Assembly (NCBI GenBank): GCA_949432885.1
Contig: CASQXY010000004.1
Span: 1 to 42,899 of the forward strand
Reading direction: 5' to 3'
Length of the DNA stretch: 42,899 nt
DNA from: an uncultured bacterium
GTDB lineage: Bacteria; Bacillota; Clostridia; Christensenellales; CAG-917
Shown: one piece after another, positions 33,751 to 42,191 of the stretch
How the letters are laid out: the number at the start of each line of letters is the position of its first letter
How positions within the stretch are numbered: position 1 is the first letter of the stretch
The notes under the pieces: model-generated
What the model was told of the DNA's origin: nothing
Database searches by the model: none
Seen by the model: only the letters and a program-made list of their open reading frames with translations
Position numbers and translations under genes: made by a program

Positions 33751-34356
33751 GTGGCAGACAAAAAAAATCAGGTTGCTAAGGCAACTGCAACCGATAAGAA
33801 TGCTGGTAATGCTGACAGATACCGTATGAGAAAGCAGTACGCCGAAGAGGTTGTGCCGGCTCTCATCAAACGCTTTGGCTACAAAAACGTGAACGAAGTT
33901 CCCCACATCGAGAAAATCGTCCTCAACATGGGCCTCGGCGACTGCAAAGACAACAGCAAATCCCTGCAACTCGCAGTGGAGGAGTTGAAGCTGATTGCAG
34001 GTCAAAAACCCGTTATCACAACAGCAAAGAAATCAGTCGCAAATTTCAAGGTCAGAGAGGGAATGAACGTCGGCGCAAAGGTCACTTTGCGCGGCAACAG
34101 AATGTACGATTTTCTGGACAAGTTCGTATCTATTGCTCTCCCCAGAGTCCGTGACTTCCGCGGAATTTCCGCAAAGTCGTTCGACGGAAGAGGCAACTAC
34201 GCCGTCGGCGTAAAAGAACAGCTCATCTTTCCCGAAATCGATTACAGCAAGGTCGAAAAAGTACGCGGATTTGATATTTGCATCGTAACGACGGCAAAGA
34301 CAGACGAAGAGGCACGCGAGCTTTTGAAGCTCCTCGGAATGCCTTTCGCCAAGTAA
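33751..34356 (+). CDS. rplE: 50S ribosomal protein L5 with N-terminal extension
   Basis: 201 residues versus the usual 179-180. The canonical part starts near [21 protein letters not shown] (residue 26) and runs through [11 protein letters not shown] and [20 protein letters not shown] to the end. The GTG start at 33751 is well supported by CGGAGG 8 nt upstream. The lysine/alanine-rich leader of about 23 residues therefore seems real. L5 carries 5S rRNA into the central protuberance with L18. Confidence 0.95.
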   Translation: MADKKNQVAKATATDKNAGNADRYRMRKQYAEEVVPALIKRFGYKNVNEVPHIEKIVLNMGLGDCKDNSKSLQLAVEELKLIAGQKPVITTAKKSVANFKVREGMNVGAKVTLRGNRMYDFLDKFVSIALPRVRDFRGISAKSFDGRGNYAVGVKEQLIFPEIDYSKVEKVRGFDICIVTTAKTDEEARELLKLLGMPFAK

Positions 34357-34368
34357 GGAGTGTGAATT

Positions 34369-34554
34369 ATGGCCAAAACAGCAATGAAAATAAAACAGCA
34401 AAGGCCTCAGAAGTATTCGACGCGCGAGTATACGCGCTGCCGTATCTGCGGCCGTCCGCATGCCGTACTCAAAAAGTACGGGATTTGCAGAGTTTGCTTC
34501 CGCAATCTCGCCTATAAGGGAGAAATCCCCGGCGTGAAGAAAGCAAGTTGGTAA
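34369..34554 (+). CDS. rpsZ: 30S ribosomal protein S14, zinc type (type Z)
   Basis: 61 residues, the short zinc-binding form. CRIC and CRVC pairs flank [12 protein letters not shown], and the end reads [11 protein letters not shown]. It has no long zinc-free homologue nearby. AAGGAG precedes the ATG. Confidence 0.97.
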   Translation: MAKTAMKIKQQRPQKYSTREYTRCRICGRPHAVLKKYGICRVCFRNLAYKGEIPGVKKASW

Positions 34555-34569
34555 GAGGAGGTAAAGATT

Positions 34570-34965
34570 ATGACAGACCCAATAGCGGATATGCTCACAA
34601 GAATCAGAAACGCCCTGACTGCCAAACATGAAACCGTCGAGGTTCCTGCAAGCAAAATCAAGGTTGCAATCGCGGAAATTCTGGTCAAAGAAGGATATAT
34701 AAAGGGCTACGAAATCGTCGAGGGCGGAGTTCAGAACACCATCCTCATCACGCTTAAATATGCCCCGAACAAAAATCAGAAGGTTGTTACGGGACTCAAA
34801 AGAGTTTCCACCCCCGGTTTGCGCGTATACGCAAACGTGGACAATCTTCCCAAGGTGCTGGGCGGAATGGGCATCGCCATTCTCTCCACGTCGAAGGGTA
34901 TTCTCACCGACAAAGAGGCGAAAGCTCAGCATATAGGCGGCGAAGTGCTTGCCTACGTATGGTAA
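34570..34965 (+). CDS. rpsH: 30S ribosomal protein S8
   Basis: 131 residues ([21 protein letters not shown]..., [28 protein letters not shown]). Binds helix 21 of 16S rRNA. In E. coli it represses the spc operon. GAGGAGG precedes the ATG. Confidence 0.98.
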   Translation: MTDPIADMLTRIRNALTAKHETVEVPASKIKVAIAEILVKEGYIKGYEIVEGGVQNTILITLKYAPNKNQKVVTGLKRVSTPGLRVYANVDNLPKVLGGMGIAILSTSKGILTDKEAKAQHIGGEVLAYVW

Positions 34966-34979
34966 GGAGGCAGAGAGAT

Positions 34980-35522
34980 ATGTCGAGAATAGGCAGAGCT
35001 CCTATCGCGCTTCCAGCAGGAGTTACATTTGAAAATAAGGACAACCTCGTCACCGTCAGCGGACCTCTCGGAACGTTGACCCAAAAAGTCGACAAGTCCA
35101 TAGACGTCGCTTTGGAGGACGGACACATCGTGTGCAGACGCCACTCCGACGACAAGGACCACCGTGCGCTTCACGGTCTGTATCGCGCGCTCATCCACAA
35201 TATGGTTGTGGGCGTGACGAAGGGCTTTGAAAAATCCCTTATCGTCAGCGGCGTCGGTTACAAGGTTACGCTCAGCGGAAACAACAAGATGACACTCAAC
35301 ATCGGCTATTCGCATCCTATCGAGGTGATAGCTCCCGAAGGCATCACGTTTGCGCAGCCCGCGCCTCTCGAAATCGTCGTGAAGGGTATCGACCGTCAGC
35401 TCGTCGGTCAGCAAGCCGCGATTATCAAGGCGTACAAGCCCGTCGAGCCCTATCACAACTACGGCATCCACTACAAGGATGAGACAGTAGTCAAGAAGGT
35501 CGGCAAGAGAGCGACGAAGTGA
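34980..35522 (+). CDS. rplF: 50S ribosomal protein L6
   Basis: 180 residues, the family norm (MSRIGRAPIALPAGV..., VTKGFEKSLIVSGVGYKV, IKAYKPVEPYHNYGIHYKDE). It lies near the sarcin-ricin loop and factor-binding site. AAGGAGG puts the start at ATG 34980; an upstream in-frame codon lies inside that site. Confidence 0.97.
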   Translation: MSRIGRAPIALPAGVTFENKDNLVTVSGPLGTLTQKVDKSIDVALEDGHIVCRRHSDDKDHRALHGLYRALIHNMVVGVTKGFEKSLIVSGVGYKVTLSGNNKMTLNIGYSHPIEVIAPEGITFAQPAPLEIVVKGIDRQLVGQQAAIIKAYKPVEPYHNYGIHYKDETVVKKVGKRATK

Positions 35523-35538
35523 TGAGTGAGGTGAGACT

Positions 35539-35907
35539 ATGATAAGTAAGAAAGATAAAAATCAAGACAGAGTTATCCGTCACGCGAGAGTAAGAAAGAA
35601 AGTAGGCGGCACCGCCGAAAGACCCCGCCTCTGCGTGTACAGAAGCACCAACCATATCTATGCTCAGGTCATTGACGACGTGAAAGGAAACACGCTTTGC
35701 TCGGCGTCTACGCTGACGAAAGAGGTCGCCGCGAAAATCGCAAAGGCGACTAAGACGGAGGCTTCCAAGCTCGTAGGCGAAGCCGTTGCGAAAAAGGCTT
35801 TGGAGCTTGGCATCAAGCAGGTCGTGTTTGACAGAGGCGGATATCTTTATACGGGCAGAGTTCAGGCACTGGCAGACGGCGCAAGAGAAGCCGGTCTTGA
35901 ATTTTAG
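35539..35907 (+). CDS. rplR: 50S ribosomal protein L18
   Basis: 122 residues ([33 protein letters not shown] split over the basic N terminus; [26 protein letters not shown] at the end). Binds 5S rRNA with L5. GTGAGG gives a weaker ribosome binding site than its neighbours. Confidence 0.97.
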   Translation: MISKKDKNQDRVIRHARVRKKVGGTAERPRLCVYRSTNHIYAQVIDDVKGNTLCSASTLTKEVAAKIAKATKTEASKLVGEAVAKKALELGIKQVVFDRGGYLYTGRVQALADGAREAGLEF

Positions 35908-35915
35908 GAGGAATT

Positions 35916-36434
35916 ATGGCAGACAATCGTGACAGAAGAAACGATAGAAACAGAGAAGAAAGCGACGGCTTCACCGAAAAACTCATTGCCGTAAACCGCG
36001 TCACCAAGACGGTCAAGGGCGGCAGAAACATGCGTTTCTCGGCTTTGGTCGTGGTGGGCGACGGCAACGGTAACGTCGGACTCGGAATGGGTAAGGCGGC
36101 GGAAGTGCCCGAGGCGATAAAGAAGGCTTCTCAGCAGGCCAGACACAACGTTCGGCAGATGTCTCTTAAAGGCAATACGATTCCTCATGCAACGACGGGC
36201 AAGTTCGGACGCGGTCAGGTGCTTTTGCTCCCCGCCGAAGAAGGTACCGGAGTTATTGCAGGCGGCGCGGTGCGTATGGTGCTTGAAGTCGCAGGCGTTA
36301 AGGATATCAGAACGAAGTCTTTGGGCTCCAACAATCCTATCAACAGCGCAAAGGCTACGATAGAGGGCTTGCGCAGTTTGCGTAACGCAGAGGAAATCGC
36401 GCAGCTTCGCGGCGTCGAAGTCGCGGTTGACTAA
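35916..36434 (+). CDS. rpsE: 30S ribosomal protein S5
   Basis: 172 residues ([57 protein letters not shown]). It acts in mRNA unwinding at the entry tunnel and in decoding fidelity. Spectinomycin contacts its loop VKGGRNM. AGGAGG precedes the ATG, 8 bp after rplR. Confidence 0.98.
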   Translation: MADNRDRRNDRNREESDGFTEKLIAVNRVTKTVKGGRNMRFSALVVVGDGNGNVGLGMGKAAEVPEAIKKASQQARHNVRQMSLKGNTIPHATTGKFGRGQVLLLPAEEGTGVIAGGAVRMVLEVAGVKDIRTKSLGSNNPINSAKATIEGLRSLRNAEEIAQLRGVEVAVD

Positions 36435-36447
36435 GGAGGACGAAACT

Positions 36448-36651
36448 ATGGCAAAGAAAGCAGAAAAAGCGGCAAATTCCGTTAAAATCACTCTCGTCAG
36501 AAGTTCAAACGGTATCCTCAAAAATCAGAAAGCCAATCTCGAAGCGTTGGGATTGCATAAAATCGGTCAGACAAAGACCTTCGTCGACAATGCTTGCGTA
36601 AGAGGCAAGATTGCAAAAGTTTCTCACCTCGTCAAGGTGGAAGAAATCTGA
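36448..36651 (+). CDS. rpmD: 50S ribosomal protein L30
   Basis: 67 residues, slightly longer than the usual 60 because of a lysine/alanine start (MAKKAEKAANS) before VKITLVRSSNGILKNQKANL. AAGGAGG fixes the ATG at 36448. It ends SHLVKVEEI. Confidence 0.96.
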   Translation: MAKKAEKAANSVKITLVRSSNGILKNQKANLEALGLHKIGQTKTFVDNACVRGKIAKVSHLVKVEEI

Positions 36652-36665
36652 GGAGGAAGACGACT

Positions 36666-37112
36666 ATGAATATACAAGACATCAAACCCGCAGACGGCGC
36701 GAAAACCGCATCCAAAAGAGTCGGACGCGGCATAGGCTCGGGCACGGGTAAGACATCCACCCGCGGTCACAAGGGTCAATGGGCGAGAAGCGGCGGCGGA
36801 GTCCGTCCCAACTTTGAAGGCGGACAGATGCCCATGACAAGACGACTCCCGAAAATCGGTTTCAACAACAAGAGATTCGCTCACGTTTACAATACGGTGA
36901 ATGTCGACGTGTTCAACAGATTCGAGGACGGTGAAGTTGTTGATATCAACAAGCTCATTGATGAGAGAATCATCAAGCAGACCGAAAACTACGGTCTCAA
37001 AGTTTTGGGCAATGGCGTGCTTGAAAAGAAGCTTGTCATAAAAGCTAACAAATTCACCGCGTCTGCAATTCAAAAAATCGAAAAGGCAGGCGGCACAGCA
37101 GAGGTGCTCTAA
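36666..37112 (+). CDS. rplO: 50S ribosomal protein L15
   Basis: 148 residues. The glycine/arginine-rich N-terminal arm (KRVGRGIGSGTGKTSTRGHK, then GQWARSGGG) threads through 23S rRNA; the C-terminal domain includes LGNGVLEKKLVIKANKFT. GAGGAGG fixes the ATG at 36666. Its TAA shares a base with the secY ATG (TAATG), so the two are coupled. Confidence 0.97.
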   Translation: MNIQDIKPADGAKTASKRVGRGIGSGTGKTSTRGHKGQWARSGGGVRPNFEGGQMPMTRRLPKIGFNNKRFAHVYNTVNVDVFNRFEDGEVVDINKLIDERIIKQTENYGLKVLGNGVLEKKLVIKANKFTASAIQKIEKAGGTAEVL

Positions 37113-38434
37113 TGTTTGAAACGCTCAAAAACGCATTCAAGTCCAAAGAGATAAGAGTGAAGATTTTCCTCACTCTTGCTCTTATACTTGTTTATCGTAT
37201 AGGATGCTATATTCCTTTGCCTACGCTGAACGCGACGGCTGTAAATCAGTTGTTCTCGTCAAACGATTTCTTCAACGTGCTGACGATAGTGACGGGCGGC
37301 TCTATGTCCAACGCGACTTTATTCTCGTTGGGTATTCTGCCGTTTATCAACTCGTTCATCATCATGCAGCTTCTCACTTTGGTCATACGCCCGCTTGAAA
37401 GGCTGTCAAAAGAGGGAGAGGAAGGCAGAAGGAAAATTACTCAGATTACGAGAATTGTTGCTATTATTCTTGCAATAATACAAGGAATCGGTATCGTCGT
37501 TACCCTGTATAACGGAAAAGCGATAAGACCTATATTCGATTTCGAGACGGGTTCGGAAACTGCGCCCGTTCTGACTATGGCGGTTACTATCGTCATGTTG
37601 GTAGGCGGCAGCACGATGGTCATGTGGCTGAGCGAAAGAATCACCGAGTACGGCATCGGAAACGGAACGTCGATTATCATCTTCATCGGTATACTGGCAA
37701 CTGCCGGCAGCAGCATCGCAAACGCGCTCAAAATGGTCGGAAATCAGTGGACGTATATCTGGAACATTGTCGGATATATACTGGTGGTTGTGGCAATCCT
37801 CTTCTTCATCGTTTTTGTCGACGGTGCAGAGAGAAGAATCCCCGTTCAGTATTCCAAGCAAATCAAGGGCAATAAGATGTACGGCGGACAGACTACGTAT
37901 ATTCCTATCCGCGTCAACGGAAGCGGCGTTATGCCGATAATCTTCGCGTCTTCTCTGCTCATGTTCCCGCAGATGATAATTCAGTTGTTTTTCAGCAACT
38001 CGTCCGCGGCAGGCTGGTATGCCAGATATATGGGAACGGGCACTCCCGTCTACTATGTGTTGCTCGCGCTGTTGATTTTGGGGTTCTCGTACTTCTATGC
38101 GCAGATTCAGTTCAACCCCGACGACGTATCCAAGAATATTCAGCAGTACGGCGGTTTTATCCCCGGTATCAGAGCTGGTAAGCCGACGAGCGATTTGCTT
38201 CGCAAAACCAACAACCGTATTACGCTGTTCGGCGCTGTGTTCCTTATGATAATCGCGCTTATCCCGACCTTTGTGTTCATCGCGCTGTCGGGTCAGTATT
38301 CCGGTTATGACCTCGGTCTTGCAAACTCCTTCTCGGCAACGGGACTTCTGATTGTCGTGTCGGTCGCGCTCGAACTGAACAAACAGCTCGAATCTCAAAT
38401 CATGATGAAGCACTACAAGGGCTTCCTCAAATAA
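37112..38434 (+). CDS. secY: Protein translocase subunit SecY
   Basis: 440 residues with ten hydrophobic segments, the central channel of the Sec translocon. Visible landmarks are GCYIPLP and GSMSNATLFSLGILPFI near the plug, LSERITEYGIGNGTSIIIF, the cytosolic loop QYSKQIKGNKMYGGQTTYIP, and KPTSDLLRKTNNRITLFGA. Translation is coupled to rplO by a one-base overlap and has no independent ribosome binding site of note. An 87-bp gap with a hairpin and promoter follows before adk. Confidence 0.98.
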   Translation: MFETLKNAFKSKEIRVKIFLTLALILVYRIGCYIPLPTLNATAVNQLFSSNDFFNVLTIVTGGSMSNATLFSLGILPFINSFIIMQLLTLVIRPLERLSKEGEEGRRKITQITRIVAIILAIIQGIGIVVTLYNGKAIRPIFDFETGSETAPVLTMAVTIVMLVGGSTMVMWLSERITEYGIGNGTSIIIFIGILATAGSSIANALKMVGNQWTYIWNIVGYILVVVAILFFIVFVDGAERRIPVQYSKQIKGNKMYGGQTTYIPIRVNGSGVMPIIFASSLLMFPQMIIQLFFSNSSAAGWYARYMGTGTPVYYVLLALLILGFSYFYAQIQFNPDDVSKNIQQYGGFIPGIRAGKPTSDLLRKTNNRITLFGAVFLMIIALIPTFVFIALSGQYSGYDLGLANSFSATGLLIVVSVALELNKQLESQIMMKHYKGFLK

Positions 38435-38448
38435 TCAAAACCTGCATA

Positions 38449-38501
38449 TTTTGCCCGCTTGGCGTAAATCGGTCTTTCAATCGATTGCTTTACGGGCAAA
38501 A
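38449..38501. repeat. Inverted repeat in the secY-adk gap
   Basis: TTTTGCCCG (38449-38457) pairs with CGGGCAAAA (38493-38501). Inside, AATCG (38467-38471) can pair with CGATT (38482-38486). No T-tract follows the right arm, so it is not an ordinary plus-strand terminator. The right arm overlaps the spacer of the adk promoter. Confidence 0.6.
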
Positions 38502-38513
38502 AAGTGCTAGAAT
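38485..38513 (+). promoter_or_regulatory. Promoter of adk, placed to give an almost leaderless mRNA
   Basis: TTGCTT (38485-38490), 17 bp, TAGAAT (38508-38513). A start 6-7 nt past the -10 is at about 38520, one or two bases before the adk ATG at 38522. There is no Shine-Dalgarno before adk. Confidence 0.6.
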
Positions 38514-38521
38514 AAGAAAAT

Positions 38522-39142
38522 ATGAAAAATATAATTCTTTTAGGCGCCCCCGGCGCGGGCAAAGGCACACAAGCGGCACTTATTTGTGAGGAATACGGAG
38601 TTCCCCACATTTCCACGGGCGATATTCTGAGACGTAACATCAAGGAGGGAACTCCCCTCGGCGTTAAGGCGAAGGAATATATCGACGCGGGCGCGCTCGT
38701 GCCCGACGAAGTCGTCATCGGTCTCGTCGAGGATAGACTGTCTATGAAGGATTGCAAAAACGGCTACGTTTTGGACGGCTTCCCCCGTACGATACCTCAG
38801 GCGGAGGCGCTCGATAAAGTGGCAAGCATCGATATGGCTGTCAACATCGACGTTCCGTTCGATATGATTGTCTCAAGACTGGGCGGAAGAAGAGTTTGCA
38901 AGTGCGGCGCGACATATCACGTCTCCACTTTGGGCGGAGAGACCAAATGCAAGGCTTGCGGAGACGACTTGTTTATCCGCGACGACGACAGGCCCGAGAC
39001 GGTGCAAAACAGACTCAGAGTCTATCAGGAGCAGACCGAGCCGCTTATAAACTATTACGGCAATCAAGGCAAACTTGTGAACATACCTGCGACAGGCTCT
39101 ATACAGGAAATTTTCGAGGACGTCAAAAAGGTGCTTGAATGA
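38522..39142 (+). CDS. adk: Adenylate kinase (zinc-type lid)
   Basis: 206 residues; interconverts ATP + AMP and 2 ADP. P-loop GAPGAGKGTQ (8-17), AMP-binding ISTGDILRR and DGFPRT, lid domain about 122-160. The lid holds C126, C128, C143 and C146. The second pair is a normal CxxC, but the first is CKC, one residue shorter than the usual CxxC zinc site. Unlike all its neighbours it lacks a ribosome binding site, and a promoter sits right in front of it. Overlaps map by four bases (ATGA). Confidence 0.97.
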   Translation: MKNIILLGAPGAGKGTQAALICEEYGVPHISTGDILRRNIKEGTPLGVKAKEYIDAGALVPDEVVIGLVEDRLSMKDCKNGYVLDGFPRTIPQAEALDKVASIDMAVNIDVPFDMIVSRLGGRRVCKCGATYHVSTLGGETKCKACGDDLFIRDDDRPETVQNRLRVYQEQTEPLINYYGNQGKLVNIPATGSIQEIFEDVKKVLE

Positions 39143-39876
39143 TAATCCTAAAAAGCTCTGCCGAAATAGAGTGTATGCGCAAATCGGGCGCGATTTTGAG
39201 AGATTGCCTTCTCTTTCTCGAAGAGAGAGTGAAACCTGGCGTAACTACAAAAAGGCTTGACGAATTTGCGCACGATTACATACTTAGGCATGACTGCAAG
39301 CCGTCTTTCCTAGGATACGGCGGTTTCCCCGGCACGATATGCGCATCTCCCGACAACGTGGTTGTTCACGGATTTCCGAACGATAAAAGGTTGGAAGAGG
39401 GACAGATACTCAGCATAGACTGCGGGTTGGTGTATAAGGGCTGGCAGGCGGACGCTGCGAGGACGGTTCCCGTCGGAGAAATAAGCCAAGAAAAAAGATT
39501 GCTCGTGGAAACTACGAGAGAGAGCTTTTTCAAGGGTGTGGAGCAGTTCAAGGTCGGCGGCAGACTGGGAGATATCTCCCATGCCGTACAACAGCATTGC
39601 GAAGCAAGAGGGTACGGCGTCGTGAGGTCCATGGTCGGACACGGCATAGGACGCGAAATGCACGAGGATCCGCCCGTGCCGAATTACGGCAAATCGGGAC
39701 ACGGCGTAAAGCTGGAAGTCGGACTTGTGCTTGCAATAGAGCCTATGGTGAATTTGGGCGGCTATGAGACGGTGGAGAGCGGTTGGAGCTGTACGACAAA
39801 GGACGGAAAGCCCTCCGCGCATTATGAAAACACGGTTGCGCTCACCGAGCACGGCGCGGAAATATTGACATTGTGA
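39139..39876 (+). CDS. map: Type I methionine aminopeptidase
   Basis: 245 residues; removes the initiator methionine from nascent chains. All five metal ligands are in place: D94 and D105 (SIDCGLVYKGWQADAA), H168 (GHGIGREMHEDP), E201 (IEPM) and E230 (HYENTV). H78 (VVVHGFP) is the substrate-binding histidine. There is no N-terminal zinc-finger extension. Coupled to adk by overlap. Confidence 0.97.
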   Translation: MIILKSSAEIECMRKSGAILRDCLLFLEERVKPGVTTKRLDEFAHDYILRHDCKPSFLGYGGFPGTICASPDNVVVHGFPNDKRLEEGQILSIDCGLVYKGWQADAARTVPVGEISQEKRLLVETTRESFFKGVEQFKVGGRLGDISHAVQQHCEARGYGVVRSMVGHGIGREMHEDPPVPNYGKSGHGVKLEVGLVLAIEPMVNLGGYETVESGWSCTTKDGKPSAHYENTVALTEHGAEILTL

Positions 39877-39877
39877 T

Positions 39878-40144
39878 ATGGAACTTGGTCAGATAGTATA
39901 TTCCAAGGCTGGGCGCGACAGCGGAAAGTATTTCGCGGTTGTTGAGCTTGTCGGAGAAGACAGAGTCAGAATCGCCGACGGCGACGCCAGACGAATAAAA
40001 AAAGCTAAGCTCAAAAACGTAAAGCATCTGCAATCGGACGGCGACGTGCTTGCCAAGATTGCGGAAAAACTTAAAAACGGAACGCAGATTTTCGACGCAG
40101 AGCTGTACAGCGCACTCCGTTTTTACAATGACAGCAAAGAATAA
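39878..40144 (+). CDS. KOW-domain RNA-binding protein
   Basis: 88 residues. The N-terminal half ([20 protein letters not shown] and the beta-strands after it) is a KOW/L14e-type SH3 barrel; the rest is charged and helical. A small protein of this type is commonly found between map and infA in Clostridia and is presumed to bind rRNA. Its exact role is not established. The ATG begins one base after the map stop codon, so it probably relies on translational coupling. Confidence 0.88.
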   Translation: MELGQIVYSKAGRDSGKYFAVVELVGEDRVRIADGDARRIKKAKLKNVKHLQSDGDVLAKIAEKLKNGTQIFDAELYSALRFYNDSKE

Positions 40145-40154
40145 GGAAGGTTCT

Positions 40155-40373
40155 ATGTCAAAGGAAGACGTAATCGAAACCGAAGGCAAAGTGGTTGAAG
40201 TTTTGCCGAAAACTCAGTTTAGAGTGGTTCTCAACAACGGTCACGAGATATTGGCTTATCTCGGAGGCAAACTGCGTATCAACAACATCAGAATCCTCGA
40301 AGGCGACAAGGTTAAAATCGAAATGTCACCGTACGACCTGACGAAAGGCAGAATTATCTACCGCAACAAGTAA
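40155..40373 (+). CDS. infA: Translation initiation factor IF-1
   Basis: 72 residues, the exact family length, S1-type OB fold ([50 protein letters not shown]). It blocks the A site during initiation. The ATG at 40155 has AAGGAAGG upstream. The frame is open further upstream but lacks a start site. Confidence 0.97.
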   Translation: MSKEDVIETEGKVVEVLPKTQFRVVLNNGHEILAYLGGKLRINNIRILEGDKVKIEMSPYDLTKGRIIYRNK

Positions 40374-40407
40374 GGTCAAAAAAATAAGAACTTATCGGAG
40401 GTTCACT

Positions 40408-40524
40408 ATGAAAGTCAGACCCAGTGTAAAGCCTATGTGCGACAAATGCAAGGTCATCAAAAGAAACGGCAGAGTTATGGTTATCTGCTCCAAGTATCCC
40501 AATCACAAACAGCGTCAGGGCTGA
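40408..40524 (+). CDS. rpmJ: 50S ribosomal protein L36
   Basis: 38 residues ([20 protein letters not shown] start, end HKQRQG). Zinc ligands are C11, C14, C27 and H33, the same spacing as E. coli L36, so this is the C+ form. CGGAGG precedes the ATG. The last gene before the 232-nt structured gap. Confidence 0.96.
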   Translation: MKVRPSVKPMCDKCKVIKRNGRVMVICSKYPNHKQRQG

Positions 40525-40756
40525 TAGTTCCCTTTGGGGCCCGACTCCGTTTATCCGCTTGACAGTAAACGGTGTCCCCGCAAAACCTTCGCGTTTTGTG
40601 GGGTAAATGAAACGGGTCATTGCAAAACGGGAACGCTGTGCGGGGTATAAAATCGGAAATGTGCGTAGGGCGGCTGGTTGCTTCATTCCAATTTAGGGCA
40701 ACTACCTATGCGTGGCATATATAGAATATATTTTTTATACTTATCGGAGGTAGAAA
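40525..40756 (+). promoter_or_regulatory. Structured gap before rpsM, possible alpha-group leader
   Basis: In a cluster where most genes are 0-20 bp apart, this gap is 232 nt and full of pairing. CCGTTTA/TAAACGG lies at 40547-40572. An 11-bp stem CCCCGCAAAAC/GTTTTGTGGGG lies at 40576-40603. A competing helix forms when GTTTTG (40593-40598) pairs instead with CAAAAC (40623-40628), around ATGA/TCAT. Mutually exclusive helices are typical of regulated leaders. No T-tract terminator and no convincing promoter was found. Control by S4, as in the E. coli alpha operon, is a hypothesis from position. Confidence 0.5.
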
Positions 40757-41122
40757 ATGGCAAGAATCGCCGGCGTGGACCTTCCGCGCGACAAGAGAGT
40801 TGAATACGGTTTGACCTACATTTACGGAATAGGTCTTCCGACATCTCAAAAAATCCTGAAAGCTACCGGAATCAGTCCCGACGTGAGAGTCAAGGACTTG
40901 ACTGAGGCTCAGGTTAGTCTTATTCGTGACTACATCGAAAAAAATCTGCACGTCGAAGGCGACCTCAAACGCGAGGTCGGTCTCAATATCAAGAGGCTTA
41001 TGGAAATCGGCTGCTATCGCGGAGTGCGTCATAGGAAGGGTCTTCCCGTGCGCGGTCAGAGCACAAAGCAGAACGCCCGTACCAGAAAGGGTCCGAAGCG
41101 TACTGTAAGCCGCAAGAAATAA
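40757..41122 (+). CDS. rpsM: 30S ribosomal protein S13
   Basis: 121 residues ([20 protein letters not shown]..., [28 protein letters not shown]). It contacts P-site tRNA and bridges to L5. CGGAGG precedes the ATG. First gene of the alpha group, behind a long structured gap. Confidence 0.98.
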   Translation: MARIAGVDLPRDKRVEYGLTYIYGIGLPTSQKILKATGISPDVRVKDLTEAQVSLIRDYIEKNLHVEGDLKREVGLNIKRLMEIGCYRGVRHRKGLPVRGQSTKQNARTRKGPKRTVSRKK

Positions 41123-41134
41123 GGAGGCGCGATT

Positions 41135-41530
41135 ATGGCAGGCATTGCAAGAAAAGCGATAAAGAAAAGGAAAGATATCAAGCGCGTTGAAAAAGGACAG
41201 GTGCATATCCACGCCTCTTTCAACAATACAATCGTTACAATCACGGATATGAACGGAAATGCAGTATCCTGGTCGTCCGCGGGCAAGCTCAAATTGCGCG
41301 GAAGCCGTAAGTCTACGCCTTTTGCGGCGCAGATGGTCAGCGAGGACGCGGCGAAGATTGCATACGACCAAGGCATGAGGACCGTCGAGGTTTACGTCAA
41401 GGGCCCCGGTCAGGGCAGAGAGTCCGCTATCCGCGCCCTCGGCAACATCGGTCTGGAAGTCACGCTTATTCAGGACGTGTCTCCCATTCCCCACAACGGC
41501 TGCCGTCCGCCTAAGGCGAGAAGACTGTAA
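41135..41530 (+). CDS. rpsK: 30S ribosomal protein S11
   Basis: 131 residues ([48 protein letters not shown] end). It forms the platform near the E site. AAGGAGG precedes the ATG. Confidence 0.98.
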   Translation: MAGIARKAIKKRKDIKRVEKGQVHIHASFNNTIVTITDMNGNAVSWSSAGKLKLRGSRKSTPFAAQMVSEDAAKIAYDQGMRTVEVYVKGPGQGRESAIRALGNIGLEVTLIQDVSPIPHNGCRPPKARRL

Positions 41531-41547
41531 GAGGAGGATAAAAGATT

Positions 41548-42171
41548 ATGGCTAAGTATACAGGACCCGATTGCCGTCTTTGCAGACGCGAGGGTTGCAA
41601 ACTTTATCTCAAAGGAGACAAGTGCAACAGCGACAAATGCCCGTTGCTCAAAAAATACGCTCCTCCCGGAGACCACGGCAAGGGCAGAAAAAAGAACAGC
41701 GGATATTCCGTTCAGCTGCGCGAGAAGCAAAAGACCAAGCGTTTCTACGGTGTGACGGAGAAGCAATTCAAGATGTACTATGACAAAGCGTCCGAAATGC
41801 GCGGCGTCACGGGTGAGAACATGCTCGTCCTCATCGAAAGACGTCTTGACAACGTTGTGTATCGTATGGGCTTGGGCGCGTCCAGAGCTATGGCGCGTCA
41901 GATTGTCAATCACGGACACATCACCGTCAACGGAAAGTCGGTCAACATCCCCTCCTATATCGTTAAGACGGGAGACATTATCGCCGTAAAGGAAAATAAG
42001 AAGGACGCGGAGCTTTGGAACACCGTCAAAGAGACCAAAAATCTCAGTATCGTAAAGTGGCTGTCTTTTGACAATACCACTCTGACCGGTACGGTCGTCG
42101 CTCTTCCCGAAAGAGCGGATATCGACCTCGACATCAAAGAGCACCTCATCGTCGAGTTGTACTCGAAATAA
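41548..42171 (+). CDS. rpsD: 30S ribosomal protein S4, zinc form
   Basis: 207 residues. N-terminal zinc site C9, C12, C26 and C31 (CRLCRREGC, KCNSDKC), then the S4 domain with an S4-type RNA-binding fold (RLDNVVYRMGLGASRAMARQ, then HITVNGKSVNIPSY). It nucleates 30S assembly and is an autoregulator in several bacteria. AGAGGAGG precedes the ATG. Confidence 0.98.
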   Translation: MAKYTGPDCRLCRREGCKLYLKGDKCNSDKCPLLKKYAPPGDHGKGRKKNSGYSVQLREKQKTKRFYGVTEKQFKMYYDKASEMRGVTGENMLVLIERRLDNVVYRMGLGASRAMARQIVNHGHITVNGKSVNIPSYIVKTGDIIAVKENKKDAELWNTVKETKNLSIVKWLSFDNTTLTGTVVALPERADIDLDIKEHLIVELYSK

Positions 42172-42191
42172 TCTGTCGGAGGAAAACAGAA

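Noticed and set aside
38449..38501. Intrinsic terminator between secY and adk
   Set aside because: The right arm is followed by an A-run, not a T-run, on the coding strand. The reverse orientation has no gene to terminate.
40408..40524. Abnormal zinc site in L36
   Set aside because: C27 and H33 are five residues apart, which looked long. E. coli L36 has the same length and spacing, so it is normal.
40559..40590. Promoter at the TTGACA before rpsM
   Set aside because: No -10-like hexamer lies 16-18 bp downstream. The TTGACA is part of the loop of the CCGTTTA/TAAACGG stem.
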